DNA of 43,857 bases from Clostridia bacterium (GCA_017456005.1 JAFTLJ010000078.1:1-43857); one strand, 5' to 3'; positions 1-8,092 are shown, numbered from the stretch's first letter. Translations and numbers: made by a program. The notes: generated from the sequence alone by a model not told the origin.

Positions 1-90
1 CTCACATCTTAAAGCCAATTTGTTATTGTAAAACCACGGCTGGAGGTAAAGAAACTCACTATCTGTTAGTTGTTCGATTATATTGCTCAT
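1..90 (-). CDS. Unknown protein, N-terminal 30 residues only (partial)
   Basis: An open frame runs leftward off the window from an ATG at 88-90, preceded by a good GAAAGGAG site at about 98-105. The visible start is MSNIIEQLTDSEFLYLQPWF, followed by ten more residues rich in aromatic and polar positions, with no stop and no signal peptide. The pattern of an aromatic WFY cluster followed by LALR is faintly like DUF3885-type proteins, but 30 residues are too few to assign a family. The ribosome binding site and lack of stops make a real gene likely. The product is unknown. Confidence 0.6.
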   Translation of the reverse strand, partial: MSNIIEQLTDSEFLYLQPWFYNNKLALRCE

Positions 91-159
91 GAGATAACTC
101 CTTTCGTTAAATTCTTATTTATCTCTCTGCTTTATCGCCAGTTTCGTCTTTGTATTACA

Positions 160-175
160 GCGTTGCAAGCAACGC
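160..175. repeat. Perfect 7-bp inverted repeat GCGTTGC-aa-GCAACGC
   Basis: The arms are GCGTTGC and GCAACGC with a 2-nt centre, in the leader of the leftward partial gene. The loop is too short for a good RNA hairpin, so a dimeric protein site or a relic of the adjoining repeat element is equally possible. Confidence 0.5.
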
Positions 176-205
176 CGGCATCGGGCAAAGCCCATACCCC
201 TAAAG

Positions 206-221
206 ATGCATGAGCGCATCC
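206..221. repeat. Small hairpin GATGC-atgagc-GCATC
   Basis: A short inverted repeat (GATGC and GCATC arms) directly abuts the long palindromic element to its right and may be part of the same mobile repeat. Confidence 0.35.
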
Positions 222-335
222 AAAGGCTCTCCCTTTGGGAAAGCTCCCGCGATAGCGGGTGAGAGGGCAATTCAATCCATCATCTAACCCTCTCCGTCGG
301 CTTCGCCGCCACCTCTCCCCAAGGGAGAGGCTTTT
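221..335. repeat. Long imperfect palindromic intergenic element (MITE/REP-like)
   Basis: The left end reads AAGGCTCTCCCTTTGGG and the reverse complement of the right end reads AAGCCTCTCCCTTGGGG, so the ends form terminal inverted repeats of roughly 45 bp. Each arm has its own small hairpin (CCCGC-gata-GCGGG on the left, GGCttcGCC on the right). A shorter relative, AGGCTCCCTT-gtgc-AAAGGGAGCCT, lies behind ileS at 8093-8122. No coding potential is seen. It could be a non-autonomous transposable repeat or a recruited bidirectional terminator. Confidence 0.65.
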
Positions 336-358
336 TCATTATCCCCATTATAACACAA

Positions 359-388
359 ATCGGCAGAGAAAACAAGTCCTCTGCCGAT
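359..388. repeat. 10-bp inverted repeat, possible weak terminator
   Basis: ATCGGCAGAG and CTCTGCCGAT are perfect arms around a 10-nt A-rich loop. Neither side has a strong T run, so termination is uncertain. Confidence 0.45.
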
Positions 389-404
389 ATTTATATGTGT
401 ATCC

Positions 405-452
405 GTAGGGGAGACCTGCGGTCTCCCGAGGGCGAACACAGTTCGCCCCTAC
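405..452. repeat. Double-hairpin palindromic element bounded by GTAGGGG/CCCCTAC
   Basis: The outer ends GTAGGGG and CCCCTAC are inverted copies. Inside are two independent hairpins, GGGGAGACC-tgc-GGTCTCCC and GGGCGAAC-aca-GTTCGCCC. A 48-bp cruciform-like unit of this kind is typical of dispersed REP-type intergenic repeats. No gene overlaps it convincingly. Confidence 0.65.
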
Positions 453-549
453 CGTGTTCCGAAAACATCCTTATGAGAACGCTCCTAAAACAGGGGGCTT
501 TTTTATTTTCCCGAAATATTAAGTTTGTTTTAATTTTTTTCGCAATCTA

Positions 550-578
550 TCGACATTTTGCGCCACATATGTTATTAT
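550..578 (+). promoter_or_regulatory. Promoter for the TVP38-like gene
   Basis: TCGACA at 550-555 and TATTAT at 573-578 are separated by 17 nt. Transcription from about 585 would leave an A-rich leader of about 100 nt before the start at 685. Confidence 0.5.
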
Positions 579-684
579 ATTTTGCGTAAACCTCTTTTAT
601 TAAGGCAATCATAACATCAAAACACAAAAAACGCAAAAAGTGCATAAAAAAGATAGTAAAAAAGCAAAAGAAAGTTGAAACAAA

Positions 685-1377
685 ATGGGCTTCTACGATA
701 AAGATATAAAAAAACAAAAAGCAATAATTATCGCCGTAATGGTGCTGCTCTTCCTCGTTTTCGCGGCTGTGGGCATAGTGGTCGGCGTGCCTTTGGTGCG
801 TTCCGCCTCCGAACCCGAGCACTTCCGCGAGTGGATAGCTTCGCTCGGTTTCCTCGGCGACGGCGCGTATATACTACTCGTAATTTTGCAGGTCGTTGTA
901 GCGCTAATTCCGGGCGAGCCAATCGAAATTCTCGGCGGCTACGCCTTCGGCATTTTGCGCGGCACATTTCTCTATCTAATCGGCGCTTTTATAGGCAGTG
1001 TTATAGTATTTTTGCTTGTGCGAAAATTCGGCAGAATAGCCGCAGAAATATTCTTTTCAAAAGAAAAACTGGAATCGCTTAAAATCCTTCAAACCTCGCC
1101 GAAACGCACGCTCATTTTCTCCGTTATCTTCACAATTCCCGGCACGCCGAAGGATCTGCTTGCATACTTCGCAGGGCTCACGGATATGAAGCTTTCCACG
1201 TGGCTTCTCATTGCCGCTTTCGGGCGCATACCCTCTGCCGTTACCTCCACCATAGGCGGCAGCGCCTTGGGCGACGGAAAATACACCTCGCTTATAATCA
1301 CGGTCGCTGTTACACTTGTGCTCAGCCTTATAGGTCTTTTGGTATATAAATTCATCATTGGCAAAAAAGAAAAATAA
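685..1377 (+). CDS. TVP38/TMEM64-family (VTT/SNARE-associated domain) inner-membrane protein
   Basis: This is a 230-residue polytopic membrane protein of the DedA superfamily, whose members are linked to lipid scrambling or transport and envelope homeostasis. Hydrophobic segments lie near 12-34, 60-77, 84-112, 143-165, 172-192 and 203-224. The hallmarks are visible: PGEPIEILGGYAFG at about 77-90, the re-entrant loop motif PGTPKDLLAYFAGLT at 152-166, and RIPSAVTSTIGGSALG at about 181-196. Length matches the family. The ATG at 685 follows only a weak AAAGAAAG-like site, but no better in-frame start exists. It stands alone, with its own promoter and a terminator at 1384. The substrate cannot be deduced. 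Confidence 0.85.
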   Translation: MGFYDKDIKKQKAIIIAVMVLLFLVFAAVGIVVGVPLVRSASEPEHFREWIASLGFLGDGAYILLVILQVVVALIPGEPIEILGGYAFGILRGTFLYLIGAFIGSVIVFLLVRKFGRIAAEIFFSKEKLESLKILQTSPKRTLIFSVIFTIPGTPKDLLAYFAGLTDMKLSTWLLIAAFGRIPSAVTSTIGGSALGDGKYTSLIITVAVTLVLSLIGLLVYKFIIGKKEK

Positions 1378-1383
1378 TAATTT

Positions 1384-1409
1384 AAAGGGGCGTTTTTGCG
1401 CCCTTTTTT
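1384..1409 (+). terminator. Rho-independent terminator
   Basis: An AAAGGG(G)CG stem, T-rich loop, GCGCCC and a run of six T follow the stop at 1377. Confidence 0.7.
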
Positions 1410-1428
1410 GCTCCTTAAAGCAGCGTAT

Positions 1429-1457
1429 TTGACAAATATGCGTTAATATGCTATAAT
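1429..1457 (+). promoter_or_regulatory. Perfect-consensus sigma-A promoter
   Basis: TTGACA at 1429-1434 and TATAAT at 1452-1457 have a 17-nt spacer. It drives the gene at 1482. Confidence 0.85.
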
Positions 1458-1481
1458 AAGCGCAGAAAGGAGAATTTTACT

Positions 1482-2321
1482 ATGAAAAAATCAATTAAAG
1501 CAATGTCAATCGTGTTTGCAGGCATCGCAGTTATGCTCGTTGACGCAATATTCGTTTCTTCATTTATCGTTTCCTGCGTAAAGATTTTTTATGGCAGACC
1601 GTTAAACGAGCAGGAAGGAAAATATTTCGAATATCCCGCAGAATATACGCTGGAATACTGTATGAAAAATTACGCTGTTTTCGATTTAAATCTGCACTTT
1701 AAAAATATCTATGCAAACTCTGTAGGCAAATTCTCAAACACTTCGTATAAGCACGATGACAAACACAGCCTTTCATTTAAAGGAATAGATGGTGTTCCCA
1801 CAGAAGATTTTTTGGTTTTGACAGAGCATCTTACCGTCATTTTCGGCGGTGTAAACGGCAGGCATATAGTTCGCCATAAAGCCTCCGCTGTGGACCCGAT
1901 AAAAGATTTTACCGTTAGCAAAATAACGCTTACGGGAAACCAAATAAACGATGAAAATTTGCAAAACGAAATACTGAAAGCCATTCGTGAAGGCGAGCGT
2001 ACCGAGGTAGACCAGCGCCGCGTCCATCACACAGAAAGAAAGTACCACTACCTTAGATATCCCTCTGCCGAGGGCGCAAATACAACCCCAATAGAGCTTT
2101 CCCTGCAAATCGAATTTGAAGAGTACGAAAACATCTATTGGAGCGCGCCCATAAGCAAAGACGAAAACGGTAAATATTATTTCTCAATTTTCAACGTTTA
2201 CGAATACGGCGAAAACGAACTGCCGAAATACGAAAATAAGGCTCACATCTGGGTTATAGAAGTTCCCACAGAGCTTGCGGAAATGATAGAAAATATCGAC
2301 GGAATATCAGTTATATATTAG
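1482..2321 (+). CDS. Hypothetical membrane-anchored protein
   Basis: This 279-residue protein is not recognised. Residues 8-32 form one hydrophobic segment after a KKSIK start, so it is either anchored N-in/C-out or has an uncleaved signal. The rest is a soluble, charged and aromatic domain with no motif I can name; it has a basic HHTERKYHY patch near 184-192 and an acidic EFEEYENIYW stretch near 210. An AAAGGAG site sits 9 nt before the ATG, and the promoter is perfect consensus. Neighbours give no functional clue. The gene is transcribed alone and closed by a terminator. Confidence 0.75.
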   Translation: MKKSIKAMSIVFAGIAVMLVDAIFVSSFIVSCVKIFYGRPLNEQEGKYFEYPAEYTLEYCMKNYAVFDLNLHFKNIYANSVGKFSNTSYKHDDKHSLSFKGIDGVPTEDFLVLTEHLTVIFGGVNGRHIVRHKASAVDPIKDFTVSKITLTGNQINDENLQNEILKAIREGERTEVDQRRVHHTERKYHYLRYPSAEGANTTPIELSLQIEFEEYENIYWSAPISKDENGKYYFSIFNVYEYGENELPKYENKAHIWVIEVPTELAEMIENIDGISVIY

Positions 2322-2334
2322 TCAAAAAAATCTC

Positions 2335-2361
2335 AAAAAAGGCGTTTTTTGCACCTTTTTT
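2335..2361 (+). terminator. Rho-independent terminator
   Basis: AAAAAAGG pairs with CCTTTTTT around a T-rich loop, just after the stop at 2321. Confidence 0.65.
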
Positions 2362-2402
2362 GCTTCATTTTCATACAATGTTACATTAGGTTGCGCAATT
2401 GA

Positions 2403-2449
2403 CACGCAAAAATGGTGGATTTTCCGCCCATCGCACGCTAAAATGGTGG
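2403..2449. promoter_or_regulatory. Pair of 16-bp direct repeats, candidate operator of the downstream Xre gene
   Basis: CACGCAAAAATGGTGG at 2403-2418 and CACGCTAAAATGGTGG at 2434-2449 differ at one base and start 31 bp apart, about three helical turns. They end 14 bp before the AAGGAGG site of the regulator, and a TTGACA at 2399-2404 touches the first copy. This suggests autoregulation. Confidence 0.5.
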
Positions 2450-2476
2450 CATCGAAACACCACAAGGAGGTCACAG

Positions 2477-3295
2477 ATGACATTCAACGAAAAACTGCTA
2501 ACACTTCGCAAAAAAGCGGGGCTTTCGCAAGAGGAGCTTGCAGAAAAGCTGGACGTTTCGCGCCAGGCGGTTTCCCGCTGGGAAATGGGCGCGGCTCTGC
2601 CCGATGCGAAAAATATTTTGGAGCTTTCGCGTATTTTCCGCGTTTCCGCGGATATGCTTCTGCACGACGAGATGGAGCTTACATCAGTTCAAAGCAAGCA
2701 CGCCGAAGTGCCCCGACCGAGGGCACAAAAATTTCCCGTTTTATATGAGATTTTTTGCAGCCTTTCCCTGTTTCTGGTATGCGTGGCGGCAGACATTTCG
2801 CTCGCCGCTATGGTAGTGTGTTTTTTCTGTATGCTTCTTACAAATTTTTCGCGCGTATTCACCGTAAAAACCGTGCCGTTTTCGCACCTTGAAAAAAGCA
2901 TGCGAGATAGGATCTTTTGGGCGTACGTTCTTTCGTCCGCATTCCTCTTTTTATGCGCCGCCGCGGTATATTTTGCCGCACCTGCTTCGGGGGAATCGAA
3001 CAGGGCTGTTTTGCTCACGCTTTTTGCGCAGATCTACGTGATCGTGCATATGGAAACGTTCATATATTTTCCCGGCGACAAATCACCCGTTTTGCGCGCT
3101 TTCCGCAGGAAATTTTACAGCATCTGCCCGTATTTTTCCGCATTCGCCATAGCCGCGCTTTTTGCGAGAATTTCCGTGTTTTTCGGAGGCAGCGAAACCA
3201 CCGTTTTGTGCATCACTTTCGCCGTGCTTATGGCGCTTTGCGGCGCTGTGACTTTTGCCCTTAAACGGAAGGAGGAAAGAAAAAATGCCGAGTAA
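2477..3295 (+). CDS. Xre-family regulator with C-terminal membrane domain
   Basis: The frame is open further upstream, but the ATG at 2477 has an ideal AAGGAGG site and begins the HTH exactly, giving 272 residues. Residues 3-60 form a lambda-repressor-like HTH: KLLTLRKKAGLSQEELAEKL, then VSRQAVSRWEMG and the usual ILELSRIFRVSADMLL. From about residue 88 to 263 there are several hydrophobic helices (near 88-118, 140-165, 178-195, 216-262), so it is a membrane-tethered regulator. The next gene starts 11 nt before its stop, which suggests translational coupling and a shared function. Such Xre-plus-membrane pairs often respond to envelope state, but the signal is unknown. Confidence 0.85.
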   Translation: MTFNEKLLTLRKKAGLSQEELAEKLDVSRQAVSRWEMGAALPDAKNILELSRIFRVSADMLLHDEMELTSVQSKHAEVPRPRAQKFPVLYEIFCSLSLFLVCVAADISLAAMVVCFFCMLLTNFSRVFTVKTVPFSHLEKSMRDRIFWAYVLSSAFLFLCAAAVYFAAPASGESNRAVLLTLFAQIYVIVHMETFIYFPGDKSPVLRAFRRKFYSICPYFSAFAIAALFARISVFFGGSETTVLCITFAVLMALCGAVTFALKRKEERKNAE

Positions 3296-4481
3296 ACATT
3301 TACGCTGTTTTTTCGCCGTTTTGCGCGCTGTTTTATGCTATTTTTCATTCGTTTTTATAAGCGCTTTTATAACATGGTGCGTGCAGTATATGTACTTCGA
3401 TAAATTAGGCGAAAGAAGCATACATTTCATCGCGTTTTTCGCTATTATCTTCACGCTTTTTTCCGTGGTGCAATCGTTCGCGCTTCACGATACGGCATCG
3501 CACGAAAAATTCCTCGCCGAAAGAGGCAAAAAATTCGTTTTCTCGCGTGAAATTTTGCGCGTTTTGCGCTCGCCCGAATTTATTGCGGAAACGCTCGTTT
3601 TTCTGCTGTTTATTTCAGCGCTTCCAACGCTCCCTCTCGGGCTTGGATATACAAACATAACAAGCGCTCTGTTTTACGGCAAAAACCTCTCTGCTTTGCA
3701 GGAAAAGCTCTGTATTTTTGCGCTTATGCTGCCGCTTGTTCTCGCCGCCGAAATTTTAATGCGTACAATTGTACGCAAGGATTGGTTTTCGCAGAGCCTT
3801 GCACAAGAAAAGCCACACGGCGCGCTGAAATCAAGTGCTTTTTTGCTCGTTCGTCTTACGGCAATTTTGCTCATATACGCAGTAGGGTTTATGACCTTCC
3901 CCATATACCTCGGAAACGCACCTGCCGCGATTATGATCTTGGGCGCTGTTTTACCATTTTTGATTGCGATTTTACTGCTGTTTTTTATATACTCCTACGT
4001 CTTTGCTTTCCGCGCGAGAAAACGGTTCATAAAATCGCTTAAAAAGCTATGCCGCGAAAAAGGCTTCGCGCTTTCCGAAATACGGGTGCCGTACAGCTTT
4101 ATTTTCCGTATGCATAAAGGGTATAATTTCACCGTAACGGCGCACGGCAAAACGTACGATTGCAAATTTCTTTCGGGCATATTCAAAAATTCGCCCGTTA
4201 TGTTCGACCTTTTCGGCGCCGGTGTGTGGCTGCATTACTTCCGCATACGCGGCAAAGAAATTTTCAAATACGTTCACCGTTTTGAATACGCATTTGAAAG
4301 CGAAAACACAAAAATTTTAATCGTAAGCCCTGCCCCGAAAGAGATGTTCGTGGGCGAAAATATGCGCCGCAGACGTGCGGACACGGGCGAAACGCTCGGC
4401 GAATATAAGCTGCTGAACGAAAAAGGCTTCCTGCGCTCGCTGGAGCTCGACGTTATGGAAGCAAAGGGACGATTTGAATGA
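3285..4481 (+). CDS. Polytopic membrane protein coupled to the Xre regulator
   Basis: The start at 3285 has a GGAGG site at 3271-3275 inside the regulator gene and overlaps that gene by 11 nt, giving 398 residues. Hydrophobic segments lie near 8-32, 47-65, 101-123, 143-165, 186-208 and 212-240. They are followed by a basic cytoplasmic-type region (FRARKRFIKSLKKLCREKG) and a soluble C-terminal domain rich in aromatic and basic residues. I do not recognise the family. The coupling makes a partner or effector of the upstream regulator the most likely role. Confidence 0.75.
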   Translation: MPSKHLRCFFAVLRAVLCYFSFVFISAFITWCVQYMYFDKLGERSIHFIAFFAIIFTLFSVVQSFALHDTASHEKFLAERGKKFVFSREILRVLRSPEFIAETLVFLLFISALPTLPLGLGYTNITSALFYGKNLSALQEKLCIFALMLPLVLAAEILMRTIVRKDWFSQSLAQEKPHGALKSSAFLLVRLTAILLIYAVGFMTFPIYLGNAPAAIMILGAVLPFLIAILLLFFIYSYVFAFRARKRFIKSLKKLCREKGFALSEIRVPYSFIFRMHKGYNFTVTAHGKTYDCKFLSGIFKNSPVMFDLFGAGVWLHYFRIRGKEIFKYVHRFEYAFESENTKILIVSPAPKEMFVGENMRRRRADTGETLGEYKLLNEKGFLRSLELDVMEAKGRFE

Positions 4482-4561
4482 TTCTGCGCTTTTTATTCTG
4501 CTTTCTTTAGCATTTCCGCCAAGTTTCGCTGTGATTTTTTAAATATTTTTCCCAAACCCCA

Positions 4562-4590
4562 TTGACAAGCGGCAAAAAAAATAGTATACT
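4562..4590 (+). promoter_or_regulatory. Promoter of the ileS T-box transcript
   Basis: TTGACA at 4562-4567 and TATACT at 4585-4590 are 17 nt apart, giving a transcript start near 4597 just ahead of the T-box stem I. Confidence 0.85.
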
Positions 4591-4596
4591 ACCCTT

Positions 4597-4857
4597 TGTA
4601 TAATCAGAAAATCCCAAAGGCGTTGACGAAGACAGTAGCACGCGGAAAAAGCCAAAGCGAATCGGGGACGGTGCGAGCCCGACGGCAAGAGTATGCGAAC
4701 GCGAACATCACTTCCGAGCCGCGCAGATGAAAGCTTTTACCAGTAGTTTGCGACGTGTCGCTCCCGTAAAAGAGCGCGCATATGTTCGTATGTCGAATGG
4801 GTGGTTTATCGGGGCAAATATATTTCCTCGTCCTATTCTAACGGACGGGGATTTTTT
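4597..4857 (+). promoter_or_regulatory. T-box leader of ileS (tRNA-Ile sensing)
   Basis: The leader has the T-box layout. Near 4625-4640 is the 5' strand of stem I with GACGAAGACAGTA. Its 3' strand, near 4695-4715, carries GCGAACATC, where ATC at 4707-4709 is an isoleucine codon in the specifier position. The T-box sequence AATGGGTGGTTTATCG at 4796-4811 contains the TGG that pairs with the tRNA acceptor end. A terminator stem CCTCGTCC/GGACGGGG with six T closes it at 4826-4857. In the known mechanism, uncharged tRNA-Ile stabilises the antiterminator and lets ileS be transcribed. The specifier was assigned by eye. Confidence 0.9.
4826..4857 (+). terminator. Regulated terminator of the ileS T-box
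   Basis: CCTCGTCC (4826-4833) pairs with GGACGGGG (4843-4850) with one G-T pair, then ATTTTTTG. The 5' arm lies just behind the T-box element, as needed for the antiterminator switch. Confidence 0.85.
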
Positions 4858-4912
4858 GTTTTTTGCACTTACCCGTGCCACTCAAAACAAAATTCACAAA
4901 GGAGTTACAAAA

Positions 4913-7900
4913 ATGTACGAAAAAGTTTCACCCAATACAAACTTTGTCGAAAGAGAAAAGCAAACGGTTAAATTCTGGAACGAAAACCTCGTTTTCGAAA
5001 AGAGTATCGAAAGCCGTGCAGGCGGCAAAGACTACACGTTCTACGACGGCCCCCCCACAGCAAACGGCAAGCCCCACATCGGCCACGTTCTCACACGTGT
5101 TATAAAAGATATGATCCCCCGTTACCGCGCCATGAAGGGCTACCACATCCTCCGTAAAGCGGGCTGGGACACACACGGTCTTCCCGTTGAGATCGAAGTA
5201 GAAAAGAAGCTCGGCCTCGACGGCAAGGAGCAGATCGAAGAATACGGTATGGGTCCCTTTATAAACGAATGCAAGGAATGCGTTTGGAAATATAAAGGCA
5301 TGTGGGAAGATTTCTCCTCTACCGTAGGCTACTGGGTAGATATGGATAACCCCTACATCACATACGACAACAACTTTATCGAATCCGAATGGTGGGCGCT
5401 CAAAGAGATCTGGAACAAGAAGCTCCTCTACAAGGGCTTCAAAACAGTTTGGTACTGCCCCCGTTGCGGAACACCTCTTTCCGCGCAGGAAGTAGCGCAG
5501 GGCTACAAACCCGTTAAAGAACGCTCCGCTATAGCACGCTTCGTTTACCCCAAGGAAGAAAAAACAGCGTTCCTCGCGTGGACGACAACCCCCTGGACAC
5601 TTCCCTCCAACGTAGCGCTCTGCGTTAACCCCACAGAGGAATATTGCAAGGTTAAAGCGCAGGACGGCTGGACATATTATATGGCAACAGCGCTCGCAGA
5701 CACTGTTCTCGGCGCAGGCACTTATGAAGTGCTCGCAACAATGCAGGGTAAAGCGCTCGAGGGTATGGAATACGAGCCCCTCTACCGCTTCGTAAACCCC
5801 GACAAAAAATGCTGGTACGTTACTTGCGACGGCTACGTAACCATGGGCGACGGTACGGGTATCGTTCACCTCGCTCCCGCGTTCGGTGACGATGACTCCC
5901 GCGTGGGCAGAAAATACGACCTCCCCTTCGTTCAGCTCGTAGACGCACAGGGCAATATGACGGCGGGCGAAAAATGGCAGGGCCTCTTCGTTAAGAAGGC
6001 AGACCCCATCATCCTTACAGACCTCGACGAACGCGGTCTTCTCTTCTCCGCGCCCAAGTTCGAGCACGATTACCCCCACTGCTGGAGATGCGACACACCC
6101 CTTCTTCAGTATGCGCGCTCCTCTTGGTTCATCAAGATGACAGAGGTTAAAGACGACCTTATAAGAAACAACAACACGGTAAATTGGATACCCGAATCCA
6201 TCGGTAAAGGCCGCTTCGGTGACTGGCTCGAAAACGTTCAGGACTGGGGTATTTCTCGTAACCGTTACTGGGGCACACCCCTTAACATCTGGGAATGCGA
6301 ATGCGGCAAACAGCACGCTATAGGCTCTATCGCAGAGCTCAAAGAAATGTCCCCGAACTGCCCCGAAAATATCGAGCTCCACAGACCTTTCATCGATGAA
6401 GTTACGCTCACTTGCCCCGATTGCGGCAAGCAGATGCACCGTGTACCCGAGGTTATCGACTGCTGGTTCGACTCCGGCTCCATGCCCTTTGCACAGTGGC
6501 ACTACCCATTCGAAAACAAAGAGCTCTTTGAAACACAGTTCCCCGCAGACTTCATTTCCGAAGCTGTAGACCAGACGCGCGGTTGGTTCTATTCCCTCAT
6601 GGCTATATCCACGCTCCTCTTCAACAAAGCGCCCTATAAGAACGTTATAGTTCTCGTCAACGTTATCGATAAAAACGGCCAGAAGATGAGTAAATCCAAG
6701 GGCAACGCTGTAGACCCGTTTGAAGCGCTCGAAAAGCACGGCGCAGACGCTATACGCTGGTACTTCTACTCCGGTAGCGCACCGTGGCTCCCCAGCCGCT
6801 TCCACGACGATGCAGTAACGGAAGGTCAGCGCAAGTTTATGTCCACGCTCTGGAACACATACGCATTCTTCGTTCTCTACGCCAACATCGACGAATTTGA
6901 CGCTACGAAATATACACTCGATTACGAAAAGCTTTCCGTAATGGATAAGTGGGTGCTTTCCAAGCTCAACAGCGTTGTAAAATCCGTAGATAACTGCCTC
7001 GAAAACTACAAGATCACGGAAACGACAAGAATACTCCAGGATTTCATCGACGACCTTTCCAACTGGTACGTTCGCCGCAGCCGCGAACGCTTCTGGGTGC
7101 CCGGTATGCCCCAGGATAAGGTAAACGCTTACATGACGCTCTACACCTGCCTTGTAACGTTTGCAAAGGTTTGCGCACCTATGATCCCGTTTATGACGGA
7201 AGATATCTACCGCAACCTCGTTTGCACGGTAGATAAGGAAGCCCCCATAAGCGTACACCTCTGCGATTACCCCGCAGCAAACGAAGCGCTTATCGACAGC
7301 GAGCTTGAAGAGCGCATGGACGAAGTTCTCAAAGTGGTTGCACTCGGCAGAGCTTGCCGTAACGGCGCGGCTATAAAGAACCGCCAGCCCCTTTCCAAAA
7401 TGTACGTTGCGGCAGACTTCACGCTCCCCGAATTCTTCACGGAAATCATCGAAGAAGAGCTTAACCTCAAGGCGGTTGAGTTCACGAGCGACATCTCCGC
7501 TTTCACATCCTACACGTTCAAGCCCCAGCTCCGCACCGTGGGCCCGAAATACGGCAAGCACCTCGGCGGCATCAAGGCTTACCTCTCCGCTGTTGACGGC
7601 AACGCCGCTATGGCAGAGCTTGAAGCAAGTGGCGCGCTCAAGTTTGAGGACCGCGGCGAACAGATCGTTCTCACAAAGGAAGACCTCCTCATCGACTCCG
7701 CGAAGATGCCCGGCTACGAATCCGTGGCAGACTACGGTATAACCGTCGTAATCGACACAAACCTTACCGAAGAGCTTATCGAAGAAGGATTTGTTCGCGA
7801 AATCGTTTCCAAAATCCAGACGATGCGTAAGGACAGCGGCTTTGAGGTTATGGATAACATCAATATCACCGTTTCGGGCGACGCAAAGGTTGTGGCTATT

Positions 7901-8029
7901 GCAGAAAAGAACGCCGAATTCATTATGGGCGAAACACTCGGCAAGAGCCTTGTAAACGAAGAAAAAGAAACGGCAAAAGAATGGGATATCAACGGCAAGA
8001 AAGTTAAGATTGCTGTAGAAAAAATCTAA
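4913..8029 (+). CDS. ileS: Isoleucyl-tRNA synthetase, type 2 (IleRS2-like)
   Basis: The enzyme charges tRNA-Ile in the cytoplasm. The frame extends upstream through the T-box, but the ATG at 4913 has an AAAGGAG site and starts the conserved MYEKV N-terminus, giving 1038 residues. The HIGH motif is H55-IGH in GPPTANGKPHIGH, followed by GWDTHGLPVE; the editing domain shows AWTTTPWTLPSN at about 223-234; the KMSKS motif is at 591-595. The anticodon-binding domain starts after about residue 690 (SVMDKWVLSKLNS), and the C-terminus is the long DUF5915-type tail found in eukaryote-like bacterial IleRS2 rather than a C-terminal zinc finger. IleRS2 enzymes as a group are less sensitive to mupirocin. 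Codon use is strongly biased (GAA, AAG, CTC, CCC), fitting high expression. Confidence 0.96.
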   Translation: MYEKVSPNTNFVEREKQTVKFWNENLVFEKSIESRAGGKDYTFYDGPPTANGKPHIGHVLTRVIKDMIPRYRAMKGYHILRKAGWDTHGLPVEIEVEKKLGLDGKEQIEEYGMGPFINECKECVWKYKGMWEDFSSTVGYWVDMDNPYITYDNNFIESEWWALKEIWNKKLLYKGFKTVWYCPRCGTPLSAQEVAQGYKPVKERSAIARFVYPKEEKTAFLAWTTTPWTLPSNVALCVNPTEEYCKVKAQDGWTYYMATALADTVLGAGTYEVLATMQGKALEGMEYEPLYRFVNPDKKCWYVTCDGYVTMGDGTGIVHLAPAFGDDDSRVGRKYDLPFVQLVDAQGNMTAGEKWQGLFVKKADPIILTDLDERGLLFSAPKFEHDYPHCWRCDTPLLQYARSSWFIKMTEVKDDLIRNNNTVNWIPESIGKGRFGDWLENVQDWGISRNRYWGTPLNIWECECGKQHAIGSIAELKEMSPNCPENIELHRPFIDEVTLTCPDCGKQMHRVPEVIDCWFDSGSMPFAQWHYPFENKELFETQFPADFISEAVDQTRGWFYSLMAISTLLFNKAPYKNVIVLVNVIDKNGQKMSKSKGNAVDPFEALEKHGADAIRWYFYSGSAPWLPSRFHDDAVTEGQRKFMSTLWNTYAFFVLYANIDEFDATKYTLDYEKLSVMDKWVLSKLNSVVKSVDNCLENYKITETTRILQDFIDDLSNWYVRRSRERFWVPGMPQDKVNAYMTLYTCLVTFAKVCAPMIPFMTEDIYRNLVCTVDKEAPISVHLCDYPAANEALIDSELEERMDEVLKVVALGRACRNGAAIKNRQPLSKMYVAADFTLPEFFTEIIEEELNLKAVEFTSDISAFTSYTFKPQLRTVGPKYGKHLGGIKAYLSAVDGNAAMAELEASGALKFEDRGEQIVLTKEDLLIDSAKMPGYESVADYGITVVIDTNLTEELIEEGFVREIVSKIQTMRKDSGFEVMDNINITVSGDAKVVAIAEKNAEFIMGETLGKSLVNEEKETAKEWDINGKKVKIAVEKI

Positions 8030-8046
8030 AATTTTGCAAAAAACAT

Positions 8047-8069
8047 AAGGGCGGTGAAAACCGCCCTTT
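8047..8069 (+). terminator. ileS hairpin
   Basis: AAGGGCGGT-gaaa-ACCGCCCTT is a perfect 9-bp stem right after the ileS stop, but it is followed by few T. Confidence 0.6.
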
Positions 8070-8092
8070 AGACTATCGAAAAGTAATTTTAT

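Larger units (their letters stand above)
91..549. other. Gene-free stretch filled with palindromic repeats
   Basis: I see no convincing gene here. The stretch holds several inverted repeats listed separately: 160-175, 206-221, a long imperfect palindrome at 221-335, 359-388 and 405-452. Short open frames that cross these hairpins lack ribosome binding sites and are taken as chance. Confidence 0.7.

Noticed and set aside
395-589. A 64-codon open frame on the plus strand
   Set aside because: It runs through the double-hairpin repeat 405-452, has no ribosome site and overlaps a promoter.
4928-7561. An 877-codon open frame on the minus strand opposite ileS
   Set aside because: It is a mirror of the strongly biased ileS codons; no ribosome site, no recognisable domain, and it lies wholly inside a certain gene. 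The same holds for the long minus-strand frames at 42631-43728, 29990-31135 and 12685-13830.
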